A stretch of 64,000 bases of DNA. Origin: Symbiodinium microadriaticum (lineage: Eukaryota; Sar; Dinophyceae; Suessiales; Symbiodiniaceae). Positions 1 to 10,000 of this stretch are shown piece by piece. The notes below the pieces were generated by a model. It made no database searches. It was not told the origin of the DNA and saw only the letters and a list, made by a program, of their open reading frames with translations. The position numbers were made by a program, and so were the translations under genes. Location: the NCBI GenBank assembly GCA_001939145.1, contig LSRX01001124.1:1-64000 (forward strand). The letters are read 5' to 3'. Position 1 is the stretch's first letter. Each line of letters opens with the position of its first letter.

Positions 1-303
1 ATACATATGTACATATATACATAGCAACATATACACATATGTACTACTTGTATACATACATGCATGCATGCATGCATACATACATAGGTGTATACATACA
101 TACAGACATGCATATATACGTATGTACATACTAGATGCATAAAATACAGAACATACAAGCAAATATACACACGTACATGCATACTCATACATACATACAT
201 ACATACATACATACCTACCTACCTACCGTTGTACGTACATACATACATTCATACATACATTCACACATACATATATATATATATACACATATAGACATGT
301 ATA
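1..303. repeat. ATAC/ATGT microsatellite tract
   Basis: Almost the whole stretch is degenerate tandem ATAC, CATA and TATG units with short TA runs. The Tyr/His/Ile-rich open frames here only translate the repeat. From 304 to about 600 I see no gene. Confidence 0.9.
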
Positions 304-603
304 CCTATCTTTCATATGCCCAGTTCGAGATGCGTCGGTGGATTGTTCAAAATACTTTCAGGATGACGGGGCTTGAAAGTTAGGGTGGAGGCAGAGTTAT
401 AAGTTCGATAACCCCATTTGGGGTACTTGTAGCTTTACTGAGTAGCTGTTTGGCTCTTGCGATGTCCGCAAGAGCCGGCAGACAGTATGTCAAGTCTTGG
501 CGACGTATACATTCTCCGTTTGCGCGGGGGAGGCTACAAATCCTTTTAATACTTAAGATGAAAGCGCAGGTCTTCTTGTCCTACTGTGGCCCGAAGCTCC
601 GAA

Positions 604-655
604 TATGTATATATATATATACATACATATATATATATATATATATTTATTTATA
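604..655. repeat. TA-rich dinucleotide microsatellite
   Basis: Runs of TATATA broken by ACATACA. No coding meaning. Confidence 0.85.
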
Positions 656-865
656 CTTTTTCTCAATACGCTCTTGCAGTAGAAGCCGCGTAGGAAAAAA
701 CCGAACGAATGAGCCAATACACGAAGTTTGGGGACAGACTGTTCTGAAACTCTAGGAATTTGGTGCTGTCCTTCTCAAGCTTCTCGTTGGCAAGCGCGCT
801 GCTCAGCAAGGACCTGCAGGCTGGCATAGCATCATTTGCCTTAGTGACGGAAGTGGGCATTAGCA

Positions 866-1385
866 TTGGAGCGATTTGGACCGTGCTATCCGTATTGGTG
901 TGCCGAGTACCGGCTCCCGCGTCCTCTCTGCGATTGCAAGAAGGTGATGTACCGGCGGCGTGACGCGAAATGGTACAGCATCTTGCATGCCATCGTGAAC
1001 TGCGATGCCCCTCGGCAGGATGCAGGAGGCCCACAGCTGCAGACGGCAACATGTTGTGCATCTCAGGTCTGGACGGGCGTTACCCTGTACGAGTACAACA
1101 CTAGCCTGCAAGAAGAGCGGAAAGGTTCGCCGGCAGAGTGGCTGAGAACCTTCCCCTTGGAGCAAATCACAGGGCCTTTCACCTGTCAACACGGCAGTGG
1201 GATTCAGCCAGAGATCTAGGCTGAAGCGGCCGCTCGATTACTGCAGGAAGGGTGTCATGTGAAGACTCCGTGGGAAGCCGGGAGCTTTGAGCAGCTTCTG
1301 GAACTTTTGGGTGTTGCTCCGCTGGCGGCTCGGGAGAATCAAAAGCGCCTCCTTCTTTTGGGACACTTCCGTCTCTCCAAGACAT
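866..1385 (+). other. Possible exon fragments of an unrecognised gene
   Basis: Two stretches read like protein but match no family I know. At 866-1219 a frame ends in a charged, cysteine-containing segment. At 1220-1385, directly after an AG that could be a splice acceptor (GATCTAG then GCTGAAGC), another frame gives a helical Leu/Glu-rich segment (LLQEGCHVKTPWEAG, then SFEQLLELLGVAPLAA). The second runs straight into a MITE-like arm at 1383. They could be exons of one gene or chance open frames. From 1454 to 1775 I see nothing recognisable. Confidence 0.25.
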
Positions 1386-1453
1386 GGGGGTTCTCCGAAC
1401 ATAGGGGACCCTAATATACTACCCTTAATGGTAGGATCCTTGCTATAAGGACA
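1383..1453 (-). mobile_element. Degenerate MITE copy (reverse orientation)
   Basis: This stretch matches, with substitutions, the reverse complement of the palindromic element at 36578-36687. Shared blocks include CATGGGGG, TCCGAA, AGGGGACCCTAATATA, GTAGGATCCTT and CTATAAGGAC. The second arm is lost or diverged. Confidence 0.6.
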
Positions 1454-1775
1454 GGGAACTTGAGGCCCAGGTCCCCTTAAAGCACACACTGGCAATCGTC
1501 GCTGCAATCCGCTTTACGCCCTAGCACATCAGAATCCCCAAGCTCCGGAGCCCCAAAGCTGCGGGAAAAAGCAAACAAAGCACAAGATGCGATCGAATTG
1601 GGCTCAGCATGAGCTCAAGCCTTGAACCTGGACCGTCTTAAATTGGGCCTGTGCAGGTTGAGACACAGTCGAAGGTGCCTACAAAAAACCCCAAGTCAGG
1701 TGTACTTCGGCTTTGAGTTCTAGGCGTCCAGTGGACCCCAAGGCTTTCCGAAGTGTTCCGCAAAGTGTGGTAAGC

Positions 1776-1818
1776 CATGTGGGACTTTCCGAAAATTAGG
1801 GGTACCTTATTTTGGGGG
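1776..1818 (+). mobile_element. Solo arm of the same MITE family
   Basis: CATGTGGGAC, TTTCCGAAAATTAGGGGT, then CCTTATTTTGGGG repeats the left arm of the element at 36578-36687. It ends 22 bp before the fucosyltransferase-like start codon at 1841, so it may form part of that gene's 5' untranslated region or promoter. Confidence 0.6.
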
Positions 1819-1840
1819 TGCCGCCTCGATTCGCCTCGCC

Positions 1841-2246
1841 ATGCTTGAGCTGTCCAGCTATGTCAGAGCAATGGCACTGGCCGCGATTCTTTTTTGGGCA
1901 GCTGGGGGTCCTACGAGCTTTTTCAGCCGCAGACACGTTATAGCAAAATTGCCAGCGGTGTTCCCTGAGAAGGCTGGGAGAGCAATGCTGCCACCAAGTG
2001 GTGCTGCAACTTCAACAGCTGCAACGACGCCAGCAACACCTGCAACACCTGCAACACCTGCAACACCAACAACACCAACACCAACACCAAAGCCAACACC
2101 AAGAACAACGACAACAACGACAACAACGACAACAACGACAACAACGACAACAACGTCGACGACAACGACAACAACGACAACAACGACAACGACAATCGCA
2201 ACAGCTGCAGCCGCAACAGCAACAGCTGCAGCAACAACAAAAACAG

Positions 2247-2299
<53 letters not shown>

Positions 2300-2320
2300 A
2301 CGACAACAACAACAACAACG

Positions 2321-2353
<33 letters not shown>

Positions 2354-2356
2354 ACG

Positions 2357-2393
<37 letters not shown>

Positions 2394-2405
2394 CGACAAC
2401 AGCAA

Positions 2406-2436
<31 letters not shown>

Positions 2437-3685
2437 CGCACGAGCAAGTGTTCGCTCAAAGTCTGTGCAATCTGCTAGCAGTTCCGATACAAGCATGCCT
2501 TCCCAAGCGCAAGAGCTTCAAGTTACAGCCCTCGGCGCCAGCAACTTCTCAGCGTTGCCCACGGAGTCTCCGGCCATCCGATCGGTGCAGAACCATATCT
2601 ACAGACTTGAGTCGGCCCAGGGTAACACTTCCTGCGCCGCATACCACATGGACCAAGATCTCAAACGCTCTGGGTTCGACCCTGTCCGATATCCTTGGTC
2701 CGTGGTTCGACAAGGTACCAGGTTGGGCAGTCCCGAGATCCTCTACGGAACAGCTTACGCCCAAAAGTTGATATGGGAGCACCAACATCCTGTGAATTGC
2801 AGCAATGCCAGCTTCCTGCTCTACTTTCACCACGAAGCAGGTATCGGTTCGCAGCTACACTGGTTGGGGCAAGCCTTGGCCATAGCCATGAACCTGGGCC
2901 GAGTCCTGGTGATCTCCCCGAAAGACCCTCGCATGAAGATTTACGATCCCAGCTTTTGCCCCGGAGCGACGGGCTACGAGTGCTGGCTGCAGAACATCAC
3001 CTCGTGCCATGTCGGCAAGGATGTATTGCAACTCCATGAATGGCCACGCATGCCGGGACGCCAACCAGCGGAGAACTTTCATGAGCGGAGTGTGCCTGTT
3101 GTTTTCCGTGAGATGTTGGCCAACTGCTCCCCTATCAAATCGACGTCCTGGTTTTACTGGTGGCGTTCACAGTCTGTCACGTACTTAACCCGTTTCAATG
3201 ACAGGACTCGCAAAGCATTGGACCGCTTTAGGTCTGACACCCTCTATACTTGCGATGCACCCGTACCTTCACCGGCTGATATGTTGTCGCCTGGCCACAT
3301 CTCTGCGCACGTACGTCAAGGTGAAAAGGGACGTGAAGCGCGACTGTTTCCCTTGGAGGTGTACCTGAAGCAAATGGAGGCCCTGGCGGAGAATAGCTCA
3401 GAGTTGCGAGTGCTCTTCAAGGAAGTCGCCGAGAGCGACAGGAACTTTTCATATCCTGCTGGCACGTACTCGGAGCGGAAGATGTTCTTATCCACAGAAG
3501 ACCAGCTCACTCTTCAGAAGGCCTTGAAGCTTTGCTCAGCAGATCCGCCTTGGCAAGTCACTTGGACCAAGGTGAATCGTTCATCCAACCACCGGGATAC
3601 CTGGATGCACCTTCAAAGCCAGGAGGCCGCAAGGCAGGAAGCTCCTTGGATCCGAGCCCTAAGTGCCCTGTGTGTGGACCCATGA
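1841..3685 (+). CDS. GT23/FUT8-like fucosyltransferase, 5' exon
   Basis: Predicted type II Golgi glycosyltransferase. Residues 10-27 form a hydrophobic anchor. Residues about 86-205 are an almost pure threonine stem encoded by a trinucleotide repeat. The rest resembles the alpha-1,6-fucosyltransferase catalytic domain. Near residue 487 HVRQGEKGREA matches the FUT8-type HxRR(T/G)DK..E motif, and near residue 548 FLSTEDQ matches FUT8 FLATDD. Several NxS/T sites occur. The open frame stops at 3683-3685, but the last roughly 27 residues do not fit the family and probably lie beyond a splice donor near 3600. The missing C-terminal SSxxCR segment is encoded at 18465-18695, past element A. The ATG at 1841 is the first in frame and leads directly into the anchor. 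Substrate is unknown; a related O-fucosyltransferase-fold enzyme cannot be excluded. Confidence 0.6.
2005..2445 (+). repeat. ACA/ACG trinucleotide expansion coding poly-Thr
   Basis: Long CAACAACGACAA-type array inside the fucosyltransferase-like gene. In frame it is a Thr stretch with a few Ala, Ser and Lys. In the other frames it gives poly-Gln (+) or poly-Val and poly-Leu (-), which explains the spurious long frames here. Confidence 0.9.
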
Positions 3686-3733
3686 CCCATATGAGTGAAA
3701 TGGTGAAAAGGGGCAGTTCGGGGGGGCGGGGGG

Positions 3734-3924
3734 TGAAGTACCGAATGTTACACATTCCGGGCATTCTTGATTGCACGTATCACTTGCATGTTTCCGTGTC
3801 TGTGTGCTCAAGGTTCTAGCATAGCAGAGTATCTGGACTTCAGCCGGATAGCTGTAAAAGAGACACTTGCGTGCTTGTGTGCCTGTACGCCTTGCGAGGG
3901 TTCACACGCCCAAGTTACATCTCA
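3734..3924 (+). repeat. Element A 5' LTR
   Basis: Direct repeat of 18274-18463, starting TGAAGTACCGAATG and ending TTACATCTCA. It should hold the promoter and transcript start of element A. Confidence 0.85.
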
Positions 3925-3927
3925 ACG

Positions 3928-3939
3928 TGGTAGCGGAGC
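3928..3939 (+). other. Element A primer-binding site
   Basis: TGGTAGCGGAGC lies 3 bp after the LTR. It resembles the initiator-tRNA-Met primer site of plant copia elements (TGGTATCAGAGC) and is identical to the site of element C at 41590-41601. Confidence 0.7.
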
Positions 3940-4022
3940 TCCCGGGAATACCCGGTGTGCTTCACATTTGTGAAGGTGACCGGAGTTTCCTCCGGTATAC
4001 TTCACCTTTGTGAAGAGAACCG
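3940..4022 (+). repeat. Leader hairpins of element A
   Basis: Three consecutive palindromes precede the gag frame: CTTCAC-ATTT-GTGAAG near 3959, ACCGGAG-TTTC-CTCCGGT near 3979, and CTTCAC-CTTT-GTGAAG near 4000. The first and third have the same format as the dispersed palindrome family in the coding region. Confidence 0.65.
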
Positions 4023-4084
4023 GAGGAAGCAAAACCCCCGGGGCTCGATCCAAGGACAGCGCAGTGGCTAGCCTATCTGCAGCA

Positions 4085-7000
4085 ATGAACTTCGAGCATG
4101 GTGATGGAGATGATGATTACCTCCCGAACGGGAACGAATCGTATGCAACCAATCACCGGCACATTCAAGAGCTTCAAAGGCTATCTGCTTTTCAGCAGGT
4201 GACCACCAAAGTACCGCCATCATATGATGGGCGAAGCAGTTGGTTTGCCTATGAAGACGCGATCGATGACTGGTGTGACATCACTGAGCTTGATGGTGAT
4301 AAGCGTGGACCAGCGCTAAGAAATCGGCTTGAAGGTGAAGCAGCAATCCACAAAAGGCTCCTGGACAGAGAGCGCCTGAAGGACCCGAACAACGGAGTGA
4401 AGTATTTCAAGAGCTTCCTGCGACCTCTCTTCGTGAAGGGCGCAGCCAACGTGTTCCTTTACCGCTTCCAGCAGTTCATGAACTTGCACCGCGGCAACGG
4501 GGACATGCTTCGTTGGATTACCAGGTTTCAGCTCTCGGTTCAGAGGATGCAAGAAGCGTGGAACGACACCTACCTGCCGATCACGGACCCTATGAACGCA
4601 GAAGTTCGAGCTTTTATCGCAGGTCTTCCAGCAGAAGAACAAGGAACCATCACGAACGACGAGGCGATGGAAAGGGCCAACGAACGGCTCAGAGACCAGC
4701 ATGCACGGACCATTCCGATAACGGCAAATCTCGTTGCCCTCATCTTTGTGTCCCTGTCCGACCTCACACAGGACCAGAGACAGGTGTTGACTTCTTTGAT
4801 GGCGCATCGGAACCGTGTTCTGGCCGACTACCGCCTTAACGAGCTTCGTGAAGTCTATCTCGAAATCTTTTGCACCACAAAGACTTCCGTCGAAAATCCT
4901 CTCCTCGCTCCCTCTGGTCATGGTGGCAGAAAGACTTTCCTGGTTATCGACGAAGGCTACCTGGACAATCAAGAGGGCTATTGGGTCGAGGATGAAGAGG
5001 ATGGCGCAGAAGGATTCCTTGAAGCAGATGAGGACACCTTCTGGGTCTATGACGAGGATAACTACACGTGGTTTCAGAGACGTTTCCAAGGAAGAAAGAT
5101 GAAGCGAGGATTCAAAGGCCAGCGCAAAGGCAAGAGCAAGGGCCGAAAGGGATCCGGAGGAATACGCTTCTTCAAAAAGAGGAAAGGCAGATCGCATCTC
5201 GCCGACAACAACACAGAAGCCTGGCAGGCAGATGGACAATGGCACGACGATTCCTGGCAAGAGTCATCTTGGGATGACTGGTCCTGGGACTATGCCGAGG
5301 AGTCCTACGCAGCCAAGGGCAAAGGAAAGAAAGGTAAGAAGGGCAAAGGAAAAGGCAAGTATGGCAAGAATGATGGAAAAGATGGAAAAGGAGGCTCCAA
5401 GGATGGAGCTGCAAATCTTGCAGATTCTGCCCAAGGCAGCGCCGCCATTGCGGCCGCCACTACATTCTACACCAACCACTTGGACTTCAACAACCTTTCC
5501 TTTATGGCCACTGAGAATCACGAGGCCTTCATTACGCAACCCTTGACTCCAACCTCAATGGTGTTGGATCTTGGTTGCACGAGGGCTATGACATCCAGAG
5601 TGGCAGCGCAGGACCTGATGAAGTTCTGCGATCAGAACAAGGACTGTGGCATTTGGTACAACATCGCAGAGACCCAGTCCAAGTTCACCTTTGCGAACTC
5701 CGAATCTACACAGTGCAAACAAAAGCTGGTGGTTTGTATGTATGATCGAGAGTTTGCAGTTCAGTCCACTGAGTTCGACATTGTGGAGCAGGGTCACGTT
5801 CCGACCTTGATGTCCCTGCCACAGATGCGAAACCTCAGGTTCCAGTTTGACCTCCAACCGGATAAGGCTTTCTTGAGCAGTTCAATACTGGGGATTGAGA
5901 ACTTGCAGCTTAAGGTAGCGCCGAGTTCTCATCTTGTACTTGATCTGATCGACCTCAGCGAATATATGTGGCATGTTCGGTTCGGCAAGTTCAAAATGTC
6001 GAGCTTCCTCACCTACTACATGCATTACGAGTATGGGTTCCATCAGAAGCTATCGGGAGGCTCTTCCTTTGAAGAGGTACCCGAGGAACCAGAAGGACTC
6101 GTCTTTGCAACAGATGATGAGTGGGTTGTCGACGAGAACAAGATGGAGCTGATCCGCGTGCACAAAAAGATGAGGCAGGTCAAGTACGCCCCAAAGGAAG
6201 GACAAACGCCCATTCCGTTGGAGTTTCTGGACGTGAAGCGGACAACGATCATGGAGTTCTCCAAGGAAAAGATCGTTACTCAAGAAGACGACTGGAGGTC
6301 TACTGAGCGTCCTACCGCAAAGACTCCTGACTACTGGAGAGGTAAGACAGTCTTTAGGATTTTGCCTGGAGGTTTAGAGAGTAGGACTTCTGTTCCTGCC
6401 AAGTCTCGATTCCCTGGTCGTTCAAAGACTGGGTCTCCTGACGATATCGTGAACACAGGCAAGCCTGAGGACAGCTCAAGGAAGTCAGGGACCACCGGAA
6501 GCTTCCCCTCTGGGAAGGAACCGGTACGGAGAAGAGTCCGCATCAAGGGAAGCGGTCCCTTAGGACCGGTACCCAAGAAGGCGGCTCCACCTCCGGTTCC
6601 TGAAGATGACCCGGATCTTCATGAGTACGCTCCTTCGGAACCTGGCGAACCTCTCTCCGAGGAGGCTAGGAATGAACTTTTCCCTGATCGGAAGGACGTT
6701 CGAGACGTCTCATCGCTAGAACCTAGGAGGATCGCGCTTCCATTGCCGGGACACGAGGTGTCGAGGGCCTCTCCTCAGTACAAGCGGATGTTGGAAAAAT
6801 TGAACGACGAGGTAGAGCTGTACAAGTTGCATGTGAAGCATTACCACATGAGTCCAGCTCAGTTTCGTCGACGGACCAGCATGCTTGGGCTGCCAGGAGA
6901 GATCTACGACAAATACGACAAAATCTTCAGGACCTGTCGTGTCTGTAGCACTTCCGTTCCAACTCCTCCGCGAGCCAGAGTCGCAGGACTTAGGGCATCA

Positions 7001-10000
7001 TCCTTCGGTGATTTGATTTTTGTCGATCACGAAGAAATCAAATTTGGCTCTAAGGCGTATCTCGCCTTGGTCATAATTGACGGTGCCACTAAACTCCTGT
7101 GGGCTACGGCCCTCAACAGTTTGGAAGCGCCTGAGACGTTGAACGCTTTTCGACAATGGAACGAAGAAAACAATTGTATTCCGAAAGGAATCGTGGGAGA
7201 TCAAGCGTTCTTCACTGATCAGTTCATGTCCTACTACAAGTTCCATGGCATCACGCCATATCCTTGTGGTCCTCGTACTCCTTGGCCAAACCGTGCTGAG
7301 ACCGCTGTTCGTCTTTTCAAACGGACCTGGTCTATCATGACAAAGGCTTTGGCTGATGAGGGTTTCGCTGAGAAGGTTACTGTTCGTCAAGCAGTCAAGA
7401 AGGTGGCCTGGGCAAGGAATTGCCAGCTTACCGTTTCAGGCTATTCTCTGTTGGAGATAGCCACAGGTAGGCGTCCGCCAGACTTGTTTGATGTGGAAAC
7501 TTGTTCTCCGGAACAACTCTCCGTTGATCCTTCTTCAGAGGACAGAACCACATTGGAACTTCAGAGGATTGCTCTGAGGGCTCATCAGGAAGCCAGACAG
7601 GCCATAGATCTCCGAAAGGACCTTGCGAGGCGCGTCATGCCCTCTGATGGTCCGTATCGGAAGGGAGATCGGGTTTTTGTTTGGCACAAGGATGAGTCAA
7701 AGAAGAAGTCCGAAGGCGTTTGGGTTAGAGGTGTTGTTGTGTCACAGGAAGGTGCCATGGTTTTGGTCGAGGTTCATCGTTCTGTGCTTCGAGTGAATCA
7801 GTCGAAGGTGAGGCGAGACCACGACCCATGGCATGATGTGGCGATTCCTCTCAAGTCCGATGACGATCCGAGACGCTCCTCCTCTGAGGAGGTACTCGAT
7901 CGTATTGGAGATAAAATCCTTGAAGACGCCGGGAAGGACGTTGTCTTTTCCACATGCTATGAGCGTGAGATTTGTTACCACACTCTCACTTCAGGTAAGA
8001 GCGACTTCGTTGAGATTTCACCACACCTTACAGGGCTTACTGCTTGTACTTGCCATTCTGGCAACACGGCCAGTGCGCGCATTCTGTTTGGTGATTGGAC
8101 TTCTAAGAATTTGCAATCTTCGATTGCCGATGCTTGGAAGGTTGTCTTGACTGGAGAGCCGGACCACACTGTCATTCATCCCGTCGTTCCTGCAGAATGG
8201 CCTAAGAAGACTGCACGAGCCTTTTGGCATTTCTGTGCAGAGTTGTGCCGTTGGCAAGACGACAGGGAATGCCTTGTCACTGTGATACATCCAGCTCGCA
8301 CTGGGTTCTTTTCCTCCCAGTGCAGTCGTTCACTGAAGTGGAGACCAAATATGAGTTTTGTGACTTTCGAAAACCAGGGGGAACAGGTAAGTGGCGAACT
8401 ATCGTTCTTGACGAACTTACCAGAAGGCTCGCTTGATCGTTTGGAGTCTCTCACGGAAGGATATGACTCCGAAAAGATCTTCGATCCTCGGTTTGTCATT
8501 CTGTTGTCCCACTGCGTGACTCGTCACAGACATTCTGACTTGCGACAAGGATTTCTGTTTGAAGACATGTTTGAAGACTTCGATGATGGAGCACTGTGCT
8601 CTCTCTGTTTGCGATCAGAAAGGAATGCGGAAGCATTGTCGGTTCTTCCTTTGTCGGAGGAGTATTCTCTCCTTTCGAACAATTCTAAAGGGAAGCTACC
8701 GCAGCTGTTGCATTTTGTGGCACCGCAGAGGTTTGTCACTTCTTCGTTGGTTCAAAGCCTGACTCGCATTGACAATCTTCTTCCAGGTACAGAGTTGGAA
8801 GTTCACACGACCACTTCGTCGGAAGCCGTTGCTTTGAGGCCAATGATGAAGAATGTGCGTGTCTTGACACTTCCTTACTTGGAGTTTGAGTATTGCAATG
8901 TTTACAGGGGGACCTTCGGTAAGACATTGCCAGTGATTCACCGACACCCTGACGCAGTTGTCATTCTGTGGAATCCAGGTGATCATGACCATGTTTTCTT
9001 TGTGACAATTGCTCAGCTCCTTCCATGTCTTCAAGATATGAAAGCAGATCATTGGTCCATGATAGTGTTTTGGAACGAAGCAAAAGGTCCAGCTGCACGC
9101 CGTGGACCGGATGTAGGTTTAGACTTTACTGATCAACCTGCTCCTGCTCCTGAGGTGTCGCAGCCACCTGCCACGGACGATGACGGTGACCATCCAGGAT
9201 ATGAAGATCCGCGTGCAGAAATGCCTGTGGATGATGAGGATATGCCACCTCAGAGCCAGCAGCCTGAACCGGATTTAGATGATAATCCTATAGAGCTAGG
9301 TTCTGGGGACAATCCTCCCCCTGCTCCTCCCGGAGGCGGCACCCTTGTGCCGGTACCGGAAGATGACAGTGGGGACCTGGATATGCCTTACGATCCGGGA
9401 AACGACGATGGAGATCCTTCGCCAGGAGGCGGTCCCTTTGGACCGGTACCTGGTTTTGGGCCTTCACCAGATGAACCACCCGTTCAAATGGAATACCATG
9501 ATGAGCCACCTCCTCCCGGCGGTCCTCCTGGTGCTCCTGGTGCGGTTCCGCAGTTCTCTAATCCGGGTCAGGTCCTTAGTCCACCGATGCCGTGGCCAGC
9601 ACCAGCAACGCCGATTGTTCCAGTGCCAATACCGCCGCATCCGCAGTTTCCACTTCCGCAGAGTTTGAGACCGCCGTCTCCCAGGAATGTCGCTCCTACT
9701 CGTGCGTGCGGCGCACATCCGGACGATATTTCCAAAGCGAAGGCGAGAGCGGCTCAACCTGTCGGACCACCGGTTGTTTTGTTGCCTGGTCAGTCTGCGG
9801 GAAAGAAGGATCCACAAGGTGGTGACTTTCCAATTCCGGACGAGCCGGCTTCATCTTCTTCTGGGCCTGCAGTTCCAGGTTTGCCTGTGACTGAGGGGGA
9901 ATTTCCCATTCAGCAAACACCCCTCTCGGAACCCACCCAGGAACCGCCGGTGCCGGATGACGACGGTGACAGCGACGACACTAATGCTACTGTTGACTAT

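Noticed and set aside
88..383. Tyr/His-rich ORFs at the left end
   Set aside because: Translations of the ATAC microsatellite; no protein-like composition.
1858..2771. Long poly-Val, poly-Leu and poly-Gln frames on both strands
   Set aside because: They are other-frame translations of the ACA/ACG repeat inside the fucosyltransferase-like gene.
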